From: Woeseia sp.
Lineage (GTDB): Bacteria > Pseudomonadota > Gammaproteobacteria > Steroidobacterales > Woeseiaceae
Assembly: GCA_021773015.1 (NCBI GenBank)
Contig: JAJFKW010000001.1
Location: 3,021,305-3,085,304 of the forward strand
Direction: 5' to 3'
Length of the DNA: 64,000 nucleotides
The notes beneath the pieces were generated by a model, which worked only from the letters and a program-made list of their open reading frames with translations, did not search any database and was not told the DNA's origin. A program made the translations under genes and the position numbers. This document shows, piece after piece, positions 33,783 through 41,909 of the stretch (positions are counted from its first letter, which is position 1; each line of letters begins with the position of its first letter).

Positions 33783-34457
33783 GTGTGTGGACGTTTTGCA
33801 TTCTATTCGCCGGCAGAAGCTACAGCTGCGTTGTTCGCTGTTGAATTGAGGCTTGAAATAGAAGCACGTTTCAACATTGCGCCAACGCAGTACGTGCCGG
33901 TTATTCGAAACGATAACAATGAAGGACGTGAATTCGTCATGCTGCGATGGGGATTAGTCCCTTATTGGGCTAAAGATGCGGCTATCGGGAATCGCATGAT
34001 TAACGCCCGCGCAGAGACTGTTGCCGAAAAGCCCGCCTACCGAGCAGCGTATCGGAAGCGTCGATGCTTGATTGCCGCCAATGGCTTCTACGAATGGCGT
34101 AAAGAGCACGACGGGAAAACTCCATATTTCATTACGACCGCGGACGAATCGACTTTCGCCTTCGCAGGACTTTGGGAGTCCTGGAAAGAACCAAAGTCCG
34201 GCGAAGTTCTGCAAACGACAACGATTATTACTGCCGCGGCAAACGACTTCATGAGCGGTTTATACTACCGAATGCCGGTAATTTGTAGTGGAGAAAGCGG
34301 GACGCATTGGCTAGACGGGCAGGCAGGTTTCCTAGAAAGTCTGCCTGACATCACACCCGATTTGAAAGCATGGCCGGTCAATCGAAAAGTCAACAATGCG
34401 AGGAATGAAGGGCCTGACCTGACAATGCCTGCCGGCGAAGTCAAGTCGCAAAGATGA
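33783..34457 (+). CDS. SRAP (YedK/HMCES) domain protein with His-to-Tyr substitution
   Basis: Family members crosslink covalently to abasic sites in single-stranded DNA. The 224-residue protein starts with GTG, giving Cys2 after methionine removal (MCGRFAFYSP). MINARAETVAEKPAYR supplies the substrate-loop Asn, and GFYEWRKEH the catalytic Glu. The position of E. coli YedK His160 (IHDRRP) is occupied by Tyr in LYYRMPVI. That histidine is involved in ring opening and crosslink reversal in YedK, so chemistry may be altered. It ends 31 bases before the convergent FakA-FakB gene. Confidence 0.88.
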   Translation: MCGRFAFYSPAEATAALFAVELRLEIEARFNIAPTQYVPVIRNDNNEGREFVMLRWGLVPYWAKDAAIGNRMINARAETVAEKPAYRAAYRKRRCLIAANGFYEWRKEHDGKTPYFITTADESTFAFAGLWESWKEPKSGEVLQTTTIITAAANDFMSGLYYRMPVICSGESGTHWLDGQAGFLESLPDITPDLKAWPVNRKVNNARNEGPDLTMPAGEVKSQR

Positions 34458-34488
34458 AATTCAGTTTATGCGGATTGAATTGCAACTA

Positions 34489-36306
34489 TTATTCAATTGG
34501 GTGTACGCCAACTACGATAGTTCCTGGACCGCCATGAACGCCCAGCGCCGAACCTAGTTCGCAGACAGTTGGCGAATCAATATTCGGTAATTCATTTTGC
34601 AAAAACTTGCGTAGTTTTTGCGCTTCTTCCTCGCAAACTGCGTGGCCAATCGACATTTTTAGTCGAGCCGTGTCATCCACTTTCTTGGATATGAATCGCG
34701 CAAATCGAGGTATTGTATTTTCTCGCCCAAGAAGCAGCCCACCCGCTCTGACATTTCCATCTGCGGTTGTCTTCAGTATGGGTGTCAACCGCAATATATC
34801 AGCAGCAGTCTTAACGTATGCCGGTACCCGGCCACCACGGACGGCAAACGTAAGATCTTTCACAAGCGCAAATGTCTGAGTAGTGGCAACCGTCTTGTTT
34901 AGAATCTCTAGTGTCGTTTCAATCGACATGCCCGCTGACGCACACTCCGCGGCGAGAACCGCCAGCAGCCCCTGCCCTGTTGATGCGTTAAGAGAATTGA
35001 CAATATGTATCGATCCGCGAGCATCGACCCGCGATGCCGCGGATTTTGCTGCCTGGAATGTACCGCTCACCGTGCTCGACAAATTGATGGAAATGACGTC
35101 CGAGAAATGACTTGCAAGGAACTGAAATTGACGGCGAAAGTCCGCGGGAGAGGGCTGTGACGATGTTGGTGGATTCGTGCTCTGTTCCAACTTGGCAAAA
35201 AACTCTGTGGGAGAAATGCTGACTTTGTCTAGATAGCCGCGGCTGCCGAACTGAATTCTGAGTGGCACCATATGAATGTCGAGGCGCTCCATGTCCTCTT
35301 CAGATATGTCGGCGGCGGAATCAGTGATCACCGAGAATTTTGTTTTGCCTTGGTGACTGCTGTGTTGTTGCAGCTGCATGTCGTCGACTTTTTCGGCTCG
35401 CACAGCGCCAAAACGTCGTGCAGCATCGAAAACCATATCCGGTTCTTTCACGTGAATGTGAATTTTCGCTTTTCTTTTGCTGCCGGCAATCACCATTGAA
35501 TTGCCGAGTTCGGAGAGGGCCTCGCGAAGTTTCCGGCGATCAATGTCGTCGCCAGTGACAAGGCACTCAGTACAGAAACGAAAACTCAGGTCCAGTTCTT
35601 CGCCAACAGTGAGCACAGGCGCCTGGTCGATTATGTCGGCTGCACTGTCAGGCTGTTCGGTTTCAACTCCACGCAGCAGGAAGTCGCAGACTCCTTCCAG
35701 CATTATCACAAATCCCTTCGCGCCAGCATCTACTACACCGGCCTTCCGCAGAACGTCAAGCTGTGTCTGCGTATTGGTCAAAGCATTTTGGGTTGTTGTG
35801 AGCGACCGCTCTAGAATTGCCTGGAAAGGCCTGCGTTCGTCAGCCATCGCCAACTCTGCGAAACGACCGCAAAATGCGCTGATCACGGAAAGTATCGTGC
35901 CCTCCTTAGGTTCTGAGATTGCGTCGTGTGCGTATCGACCGGCCTTCGAAAGCACTTGCGCAAGCGATCCAATCGTCAGCGAGTTTACTTCAATTGCCGC
36001 ATCGCTAACCCCTTGAAAAAACTGCGCCATGATAGCGCCGGAGTTGCCTCTCGCTCCGTCCAATAGAGAATCCGCAAGGTGCTCAAGAACGTCGTGCGGT
36101 TTCTTGTCAGCACACGACGACAGGATGGGCAGGGCTGCGCCAAGCGATAAACTCAAATTGGTTCCTGTATCGCCATCCGCTACAGGAAACACGTTGATGC
36201 GATTCAGTTCTTCCTGTTCGAGAATAACGCGATGAATTCCAGAGCGAATCGCGGCGGCAAATTGCGCGCCCGATATTGAGTGAACTTCAATTACGGTGTC
36301 GCACAC
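34489..36306 (-). CDS. Fused fatty acid kinase: DhaL (FakA-like) and DegV (FakB-like) domains
   Basis: A 605-residue single protein (GTG start) joining the two halves of the fatty acid kinase system that are separate in Firmicutes. The N-terminal DhaL domain has NVFPVADGDTGTNLSLSL and RGNSGAIMAQFFQG (ATP/Mg2+ binding). A middle segment links to a C-terminal DegV domain starting at VITDSAADISEEDM (about residue 327), with the FakB-like TSQPSPADFRRQF and INLSSTVSGTFQAAKSAA. Probably phosphorylates a fatty acid bound by the DegV part. Upstream of it lies gspB, in the same direction, 11 bases away. Confidence 0.9.
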   Translation of the reverse strand: MCDTVIEVHSISGAQFAAAIRSGIHRVILEQEELNRINVFPVADGDTGTNLSLSLGAALPILSSCADKKPHDVLEHLADSLLDGARGNSGAIMAQFFQGVSDAAIEVNSLTIGSLAQVLSKAGRYAHDAISEPKEGTILSVISAFCGRFAELAMADERRPFQAILERSLTTTQNALTNTQTQLDVLRKAGVVDAGAKGFVIMLEGVCDFLLRGVETEQPDSAADIIDQAPVLTVGEELDLSFRFCTECLVTGDDIDRRKLREALSELGNSMVIAGSKRKAKIHIHVKEPDMVFDAARRFGAVRAEKVDDMQLQQHSSHQGKTKFSVITDSAADISEEDMERLDIHMVPLRIQFGSRGYLDKVSISPTEFFAKLEQSTNPPTSSQPSPADFRRQFQFLASHFSDVISINLSSTVSGTFQAAKSAASRVDARGSIHIVNSLNASTGQGLLAVLAAECASAGMSIETTLEILNKTVATTQTFALVKDLTFAVRGGRVPAYVKTAADILRLTPILKTTADGNVRAGGLLLGRENTIPRFARFISKKVDDTARLKMSIGHAVCEEEAQKLRKFLQNELPNIDSPTVCELGSALGVHGGPGTIVVGVHPIE

Positions 36307-36317
36307 AACGATGGTGG

Positions 36318-36947
36318 TTATTCTCTGGGCAACAGAAAGGGTAGGCCTTGGTACTCTAAAATGACGCCTTCCGGTACTATTTCTCTAACGAAGGGCCCTT
36401 CATTGAGTGTCGATTGTTCTTTATATTTGATCATGTTTACAAACACGAAGCGGTCGTTCGCTATTGCACTGTAAACGTGAATATCTAGATGTAAGTCTGG
36501 AAGCTGCGCATTGCCGGCAACACGAACGTCGTTGAGTGTCTGGTATGCAGTCGTTTTCGTGCTCGGCACCGTTGCTGTGTTGTTGGCACTTTTGTCCTCT
36601 TGCGCGGTCTGCAGTGTATCCGTCGCGGCGGCCACGCTCGTCGGTGCCTCATTGTTCTGCGCCACGGTGCTACGCTTTGCCTCCGCGACGATTTCTTTAA
36701 ACGATGCCATGCCGGCTGCTTCATCTGCCGCTATTGGCGTATCCAATTCACTTACCACTGCCGGCTCCGGTTTCAAGATTACGTAAGCGAGAACAATCGA
36801 ATTAAGCGCAAGTAGTACCCCGAAAATCCAAACCCAACGAGACGACTTACGATTATCACTGCCGGCGGCAACGTACGCGTTTTCCGGGTCGCTGCGTCGT
36901 TGGCGGTCCGCCTCCGATTTTTTGAGCGCATCTAGAATGAATGACAT
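36318..36947 (-). CDS. gspB: General secretion pathway protein GspB
   Basis: A 209-residue bitopic protein: cytoplasmic N-terminus MSFILDALKKSEADRQR, a membrane helix about residues 37-58, a Pro/Ala/Thr-rich periplasmic linker and the GspB C-terminal domain (LHLDIHVYSAIANDRFVFVNMIKYKEQSTLNEGPFVREIVPEGV). With ExeA it helps the type II secretin get through peptidoglycan. It is 18 bases downstream of exeA. Confidence 0.9.
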   Translation of the reverse strand: MSFILDALKKSEADRQRRSDPENAYVAAGSDNRKSSRWVWIFGVLLALNSIVLAYVILKPEPAVVSELDTPIAADEAAGMASFKEIVAEAKRSTVAQNNEAPTSVAAATDTLQTAQEDKSANNTATVPSTKTTAYQTLNDVRVAGNAQLPDLHLDIHVYSAIANDRFVFVNMIKYKEQSTLNEGPFVREIVPEGVILEYQGLPFLLPRE

Positions 36948-36965
36948 TGCGATAACCCGACCTGA

Positions 36966-38588
36966 TTAGGATCCTGACAGCGTCGGCCTGCCATCGAGTC
37001 CTAACTGAGTATTAATAATAATTTGTGTTTGCTCCCCTGCGATTCCATCGGTTTCCAGTCGATTGCGTTGCTGAAATTGCATCAAGTACGAGCGAAGTTC
37101 GTCATCGAATTCGTCTGAATTGGAAATCGTGCCCGAGAAGTCTGGGTCAAGCGCAACGAGGCTTTGCCGCAGCCAGCGGACATTTTGCCCACGTGAGCCT
37201 ACTCGTAATACAGCCGGATCGCCATTTGGGGGCTCCCACAGAAGCGTATATTCTCCGAACCAAAGCGAAGTCACTTCATCAACTGACGCTTGCAGCGGCT
37301 GTTCGCCTAATCGTAAGTGTGCGGTTTTGTCATCGATAGCGACAAGTAACAATTTTCTGGTTTGACCAAGACTATCGGTGAGCGACAGGGCTACCGGTCG
37401 ATTAAGTTGCTGAATCGCTGTCCATGAACCACGCTTCGACAGGCAACGTAGTCCATTGGATGCGGCCTGAGCACACGGCTCGGCCGCGCCGGGATCAGGT
37501 TCGATGCCCCAAATAGTCAGTAGAGCGATAATCGCCGAATTGTTGTCGGCACTTCCAGAATAACTGCGCAATAAACCGTCCAGGCTCGGCTGCGCGACCT
37601 CCCCTGTAACCGTATTCGCCATCACATCCGAGGCCTCGTCGACGGCGAGGGGCACCGAATCCGGCGCATTAATACTGGAATCCTGCATCTCAGCGAGCAT
37701 CCATATTACTGTCGTTACCGCCAAGATCGCGACCGCACCAAACAAGTAAAATAGACGTTTCTGCGGAACAAGCCCCGCCCGTACGCCAGACACCTCGCTT
37801 GCCGCATCGCGGACCATTTGCACTGTCACTTTGCGGATCTCTTGGCTGTATGCGCCGAGCAAGGAGCGATCACAAATGACATTGATAAGTCGTGGGACAC
37901 CCAGTGAATGCCGATACACCTCGCGCTTTGCCTTGTCTTCGAATAGGTCGCCGAGTCCGCCCGCAACTCTGAGGCGATGGTCGATATAGCGTGCTGTATC
38001 TTCTTTTGAAAGTGGTTCAAGGTGATAGCGCCCGGTGACTCTTTGGGCGAGCTGGCGCAAATTGGTCTGCGATAGTTTGTCGCGTAGCTCAGGCTGGGCG
38101 ATCAAAATAATCTGCAACAGTTTCTGTTTTGCCGTTTCTAGATTCGTGAGGAGTCGAACTTCCTCGAGCACCTCGGTTGACAGATTTTGCGCCTCGTCGA
38201 TGATCAAAATGGTGCGACGGCCGTTGGCGTGGCCGGAAAGCAGTCGTTGATTTAACGCGTCAACGACAGTTTTGCTGCTAATCGTCTCCTTTGGTATGTT
38301 GATTTTCAATTCATCGCAGATCGCAGATAGAAATTCAAGCGGCGACAATTGAGGGTTCAATACCAACGCGACATCAACCCCCTTGGGAATGCGGCTGAGC
38401 AAGGTTCTGACAAGCGTGGTTTTGCCGGTGCCCACTTCGCCGGTTAACTGAATAAAGCCGCTGCTATCTTTGACACCATAAACCAGGTGGGCAAGCCCCT
38501 CGCTGTGGCGCTCGCTCATGAACAGATAGCGCGGATCCGGCGTAATAGAAAACGGCTTTTCGTTGAGTCCAAAAAATTTGGTATACAT
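36966..38588 (-). CDS. exeA: ExeA-type AAA ATPase with peptidoglycan-binding domain
   Basis: A 540-residue protein. The AAA domain starts YTKFFGLNEKPFSITPDPRYLF and has Walker A TGEVGTGKT (residues 49-57) and Walker B ILIIDEAQNLS. A membrane helix lies at about 283-303. The periplasmic part ends in a PG-binding-1-like repeat (GSRGQNVRWLRQSLVALDPD and MQFQQRNRLETDGIAGEQT). This order is that of Aeromonas ExeA. The rest of type II secretion is not in the window. Confidence 0.92.
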   Translation of the reverse strand: MYTKFFGLNEKPFSITPDPRYLFMSERHSEGLAHLVYGVKDSSGFIQLTGEVGTGKTTLVRTLLSRIPKGVDVALVLNPQLSPLEFLSAICDELKINIPKETISSKTVVDALNQRLLSGHANGRRTILIIDEAQNLSTEVLEEVRLLTNLETAKQKLLQIILIAQPELRDKLSQTNLRQLAQRVTGRYHLEPLSKEDTARYIDHRLRVAGGLGDLFEDKAKREVYRHSLGVPRLINVICDRSLLGAYSQEIRKVTVQMVRDAASEVSGVRAGLVPQKRLFYLFGAVAILAVTTVIWMLAEMQDSSINAPDSVPLAVDEASDVMANTVTGEVAQPSLDGLLRSYSGSADNNSAIIALLTIWGIEPDPGAAEPCAQAASNGLRCLSKRGSWTAIQQLNRPVALSLTDSLGQTRKLLLVAIDDKTAHLRLGEQPLQASVDEVTSLWFGEYTLLWEPPNGDPAVLRVGSRGQNVRWLRQSLVALDPDFSGTISNSDEFDDELRSYLMQFQQRNRLETDGIAGEQTQIIINTQLGLDGRPTLSGS

Positions 38589-38643
38589 TGTTTCCGGCGC
38601 ACCCTTCAGCGCTAGGCCGATCAGATCACTGATTCTACCTGAA

Positions 38644-39813
38644 TTAGTCGGAATTCAAGCTACGTGCTCGAGCCATCGACGAATCACCGAACCGGTCACG
38701 AATCTGATCCGCCATTTGGTCCAGCGGTGATCCCTCCACGGACGTTTGCGCTGCAAAAAGATCCGCCTGATCGGTCTGGCCTAGGTCGCAACCGCCCACG
38801 CCTAGCAGTCGAATCCGAGTGCCCGGATGTTCGGTCATCCACCGGTTCAGCAATTCTTTGCCTGCTTCGTAGAGCGCATCAGTACTGTTGCTTGGCGGGT
38901 GCATAGGGCGTTGGCGGGTGTAGGTGGTGAAATCTGCCACACGAATTTTTAGTTGAATGGTGCCAGCGGTGATTTGCTTGGCGCGCAGCCTGCGGCTGGT
39001 TCGCTCCGTTAGGCGCAGTAATTCACGATGCATATCGTTGGCATTGACCAGGTCGTCAGAGAATGTCTCTTCAGCGCTGATCGACTTATCAACGCTGGAC
39101 CGCGCAACCGTCCGATCATCAATGCCGCTGGCGCGATCGCGGGTGCGTTGTGCAAATCGCCCAAAAATCGCCTCCAACTTGCGGTTTGGTGCGCAGCGCA
39201 ATTCCGATATGGAATGAATTCCGACGGCATGTAGCCTTTTTAACGTCTCTTTGCCTATCCCAGGCAGGACCCGCACTGGCAGCGGGTCGAGCGTTTGCGC
39301 GACAGTACTCTCGGTAATGACGACCAAGCCGTCCGGTTTGTCCAAATCGGATGCGATTTTGGCGACCAGCTTGTTCTGGGCAACACCGACGGATGCCGTC
39401 AAATTTAGTTCATCGCGAATTCGCCGTTTTATCTCCGTGGCGATGGCGATATCGGTACCGAACAATGCCAAGCTTCCGCTAACGTCTAGGAATGCCTCGT
39501 CGAGCGATAGGCCCTCTATCGTTGGAGTGAAATCACGGAATATATCGAAAACCTGCTCAGAGACCGCCTTATAGTGTGCCATGCGGGGTGCGACTCGAAT
39601 CAGGTCAGGACAACGTCGCAGTGCATCGCGCATCGGCAACGCGGAGCGAACCCCAAATTCTCGGGCCTCGTAACTTGCTGCGGCGACGACGCCTCTATTG
39701 CTACCGCCACCAACGGCCACTGGTTTGTTTCGCAGTTCGGGATTGTCGCGCTGTTCAATAGACGCGTAATAAGCGTCCATGTCGACGTGTAGAATGCTGC
39801 GCTGTGCTGTCAT
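38644..39813 (-). CDS. dinB: DNA polymerase IV (Y family)
   Basis: A 389-residue translesion polymerase. Visible are ILHVDMDAYYASIEQRD (catalytic Asp), GGGSNRGVVAAASYEAREFGVRS, EGLSLDEAFLDVS (second metal site) and ASVGVAQNKLVAKIASDLDKPDG. The clamp-binding sequence is probably QADLF near residue 358. Divergent from mvaD with 126 bases between them. No LexA box is obvious. Confidence 0.95.
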   Translation of the reverse strand: MTAQRSILHVDMDAYYASIEQRDNPELRNKPVAVGGGSNRGVVAAASYEAREFGVRSALPMRDALRRCPDLIRVAPRMAHYKAVSEQVFDIFRDFTPTIEGLSLDEAFLDVSGSLALFGTDIAIATEIKRRIRDELNLTASVGVAQNKLVAKIASDLDKPDGLVVITESTVAQTLDPLPVRVLPGIGKETLKRLHAVGIHSISELRCAPNRKLEAIFGRFAQRTRDRASGIDDRTVARSSVDKSISAEETFSDDLVNANDMHRELLRLTERTSRRLRAKQITAGTIQLKIRVADFTTYTRQRPMHPPSNSTDALYEAGKELLNRWMTEHPGTRIRLLGVGGCDLGQTDQADLFAAQTSVEGSPLDQMADQIRDRFGDSSMARARSLNSD

Positions 39814-39939
39814 TTACTGCATTGCGTCGGAGAAAGGTCTAGCCTACACCGAAATACTGCCGGCCACCGCTAGAATATCGTTGCTTGGACCATTATCCTG
39901 CCCGGTCACAGTAGTGCTGCCCCGATACGGATACGACCC

Positions 39940-40902
39940 ATGCGAGCAACCGCGATTGCGCAACCGAACATTGCTCTCGTCAAGTATTGGGGGAAAGCAG
40001 ATATTTTACGCAATTTGCCGGCGGTCGGTTCGCTATCGATAACGCTTGACGCGCTAACGACAACAATGACGGTTGACTTGCAGGGTGCAGGACGAGCTGA
40101 CGAACTGATTCTCAACGGTCAGATCAACCACAAGATAATGCCACGTGTGTCCGCTTGCCTGGATCGGCTATTGGGTAAGAATCGCGGCCCCGCGGCAATT
40201 CGCAGCGAATGCAATTTTCCTATCGCAGCGGGCTTAGCTTCGTCTGCGGCAGCATTCGCCGCTTTGGTGGTTGCGACCAATGCTGCTGCTGATTTGTCGT
40301 TGGATAAACTTTCGCTGGCCAGAGCAGCGGGCGCGGCTTCAGGCTCAGCCGCGCGTTCGCTGTACGGTGGCTTCGTCGAGCTTAGTGTTACACCGGAAGA
40401 CATTGCTGTTGAAAGTGTGGTGGAAGAAAATGCCTGGCCGCTTGACGTTATCGTCGCCGTAAATGCGCACGGACCGAAGGCAATGAGCTCCGGCGAGGCG
40501 ATGCAACTTAGCGCGCAGACCTCGCCGTTCTATGATCGTTGGGTAAAGTCTCAGGATGTCGATCTAGCTGCCGCTCGTACTGCAGTTTTAGAGCGCGACT
40601 TTTCCAAGCTGGCCGAAGTTTCTGAGCACAGTTGCCTGAAAATGCACTCGGTAATGTGGGGATCGCGGCCGCCTGTCGTATATTGGAATGCGGCCACAAT
40701 CGCTTGTATGGAGTCAGTGCGGCAAATGCAGTGCGACGGGCTGGATGTATTTTTCACCGTTGACGCAGGCCCACAGGTAAAAGTGATCTGTCTTCCTGAA
40801 ATTGCTGATGAGGTTCATAGCATCGTGCGCGGCACAGATGGCGTGCTCTCAACGATGCGTACAGCATTGGGTCAAGGCGCCCGTGTGGTGGGTGACGGAT
40901 GA
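39940..40902 (+). CDS. mvaD: Diphosphomevalonate decarboxylase
   Basis: ATP-dependent decarboxylation giving isopentenyl diphosphate. The 320-residue GHMP-family protein has QPNIALVKYWGKAD, FPIAAGLASSAAAFAALVVA, ASGSAARSLYGGFVEL, MHSVMWGSRPPVVYW and the catalytic-region TVDAGPQVKVI. First gene of the mevalonate operon, overlapping the next by 4 bases. The presence of this pathway in what is otherwise a gammaproteobacterial context suggests acquisition by transfer. Confidence 0.93.
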   Translation: MRATAIAQPNIALVKYWGKADILRNLPAVGSLSITLDALTTTMTVDLQGAGRADELILNGQINHKIMPRVSACLDRLLGKNRGPAAIRSECNFPIAAGLASSAAAFAALVVATNAAADLSLDKLSLARAAGAASGSAARSLYGGFVELSVTPEDIAVESVVEENAWPLDVIVAVNAHGPKAMSSGEAMQLSAQTSPFYDRWVKSQDVDLAAARTAVLERDFSKLAEVSEHSCLKMHSVMWGSRPPVVYWNAATIACMESVRQMQCDGLDVFFTVDAGPQVKVICLPEIADEVHSIVRGTDGVLSTMRTALGQGARVVGDG

Positions 40903-41909
40903 ACGGTGTCCACGTGTCCGCGCCAGGCAAGGTAGTGCTTTGCGGTGAATATGTTGTTCTAGGCGGTGCGCAAGCGCTAAGTTTCGCCGTCAATCGACGC
41001 GCGACCGTACAGATCGTTTCGACGTCGGGCCCGCATAGTCAATTGGTGTGCAGGGGTTTTGTGGATGGAACATACGCATTCAACTTCGATAAGGGAAACG
41101 GTTTTCGATGGCATGTCGATAAAGACAAACTGCCTGATTTCCACTTGTTCGAAACCATCTGGAGTACGCTATGTACAGTTGATAGTGGCGTCGTTGACGT
41201 TGTCCTGGATACGCGGGACTTCGCCGATCCGAAGTCTGGGAAAAAATACGGACTGGGATCTAGCGCGGCGTTGACAGTTGCGCTCTCGTCAGCACTGCAC
41301 GAGCCGCGAAATGCTGATGAGGAATTGAAAACACTGATCAACATCCACAAAGAAACGCAAGGTGGCCAAGGCAGCGGTGTCGATATTGCGACCGCCAAAT
41401 TTGGTGGCATGATTAGTTACCGAGCTCATCCACAGCCGACGGTTGAGAAAATATTTTGGCCGAGTGGATTGTCTTGCGCGCTGTTTTGGAGTGGCCGGTC
41501 AGCGAGTACCTCCGAGAAGCTGCACAAATTCGCGGCCGGTCGAGCGGCTTCGAAAAGTCACCGTAAGCTTGCCTCATCGAGCAATGAAATCGTGGCCAAT
41601 TGGCAAAATTACCAACCGAGAAAACTGCTGCGGGCGTTAGCTGAATATACTTCAAATCTAAGGTCATTCAGCGACGATTACGGTCTCGGCGTATTCGATG
41701 CGGGCCACGATGAAATGGTTAGTGCGGCTGCCGATCACGGTATTGTCTACAAGCCATGCGGTGCGGGCGGCGGGGATATCGGCATCGCGATGGCAGAAAG
41801 TCAAGCAAGCCTTGTTTCGTTTCGAGAGGCGGCTCGTGCTTTTGGATTCGAATATCTGAACGTAGAAATGGAACGTACGGGTGCGCAAACTGAAGGAGCC
41901 CTGTTGTGA
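40899..41909 (+). CDS. Phosphomevalonate kinase (GHMP family)
   Basis: A 336-residue kinase. Signatures are the N-terminal SAPGKVVLCGEYVVLGG, the ATP-loop KYGLGSSAALTVALSSAL and the C-terminal KPCGAGGGDIGIAM. The GQGSGVDIATAKFGG segment matches the phosphomevalonate kinase substrate loop better than mevalonate kinase. Since the following gene contains a mevalonate kinase domain and the preceding one is MvaD, phosphomevalonate kinase is the missing function. Overlaps both neighbours by 4 bases. Confidence 0.87.
   Translation: MNGVHVSAPGKVVLCGEYVVLGGAQALSFAVNRRATVQIVSTSGPHSQLVCRGFVDGTYAFNFDKGNGFRWHVDKDKLPDFHLFETIWSTLCTVDSGVVDVVLDTRDFADPKSGKKYGLGSSAALTVALSSALHEPRNADEELKTLINIHKETQGGQGSGVDIATAKFGGMISYRAHPQPTVEKIFWPSGLSCALFWSGRSASTSEKLHKFAAGRAASKSHRKLASSSNEIVANWQNYQPRKLLRALAEYTSNLRSFSDDYGLGVFDAGHDEMVSAAADHGIVYKPCGAGGGDIGIAMAESQASLVSFREAARAFGFEYLNVEMERTGAQTEGALL

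Noticed and set aside
39814-39939. LexA box between dinB and mvaD
   Set aside because: No CTG-N10-CAG with proper spacing and flanks was found by eye.
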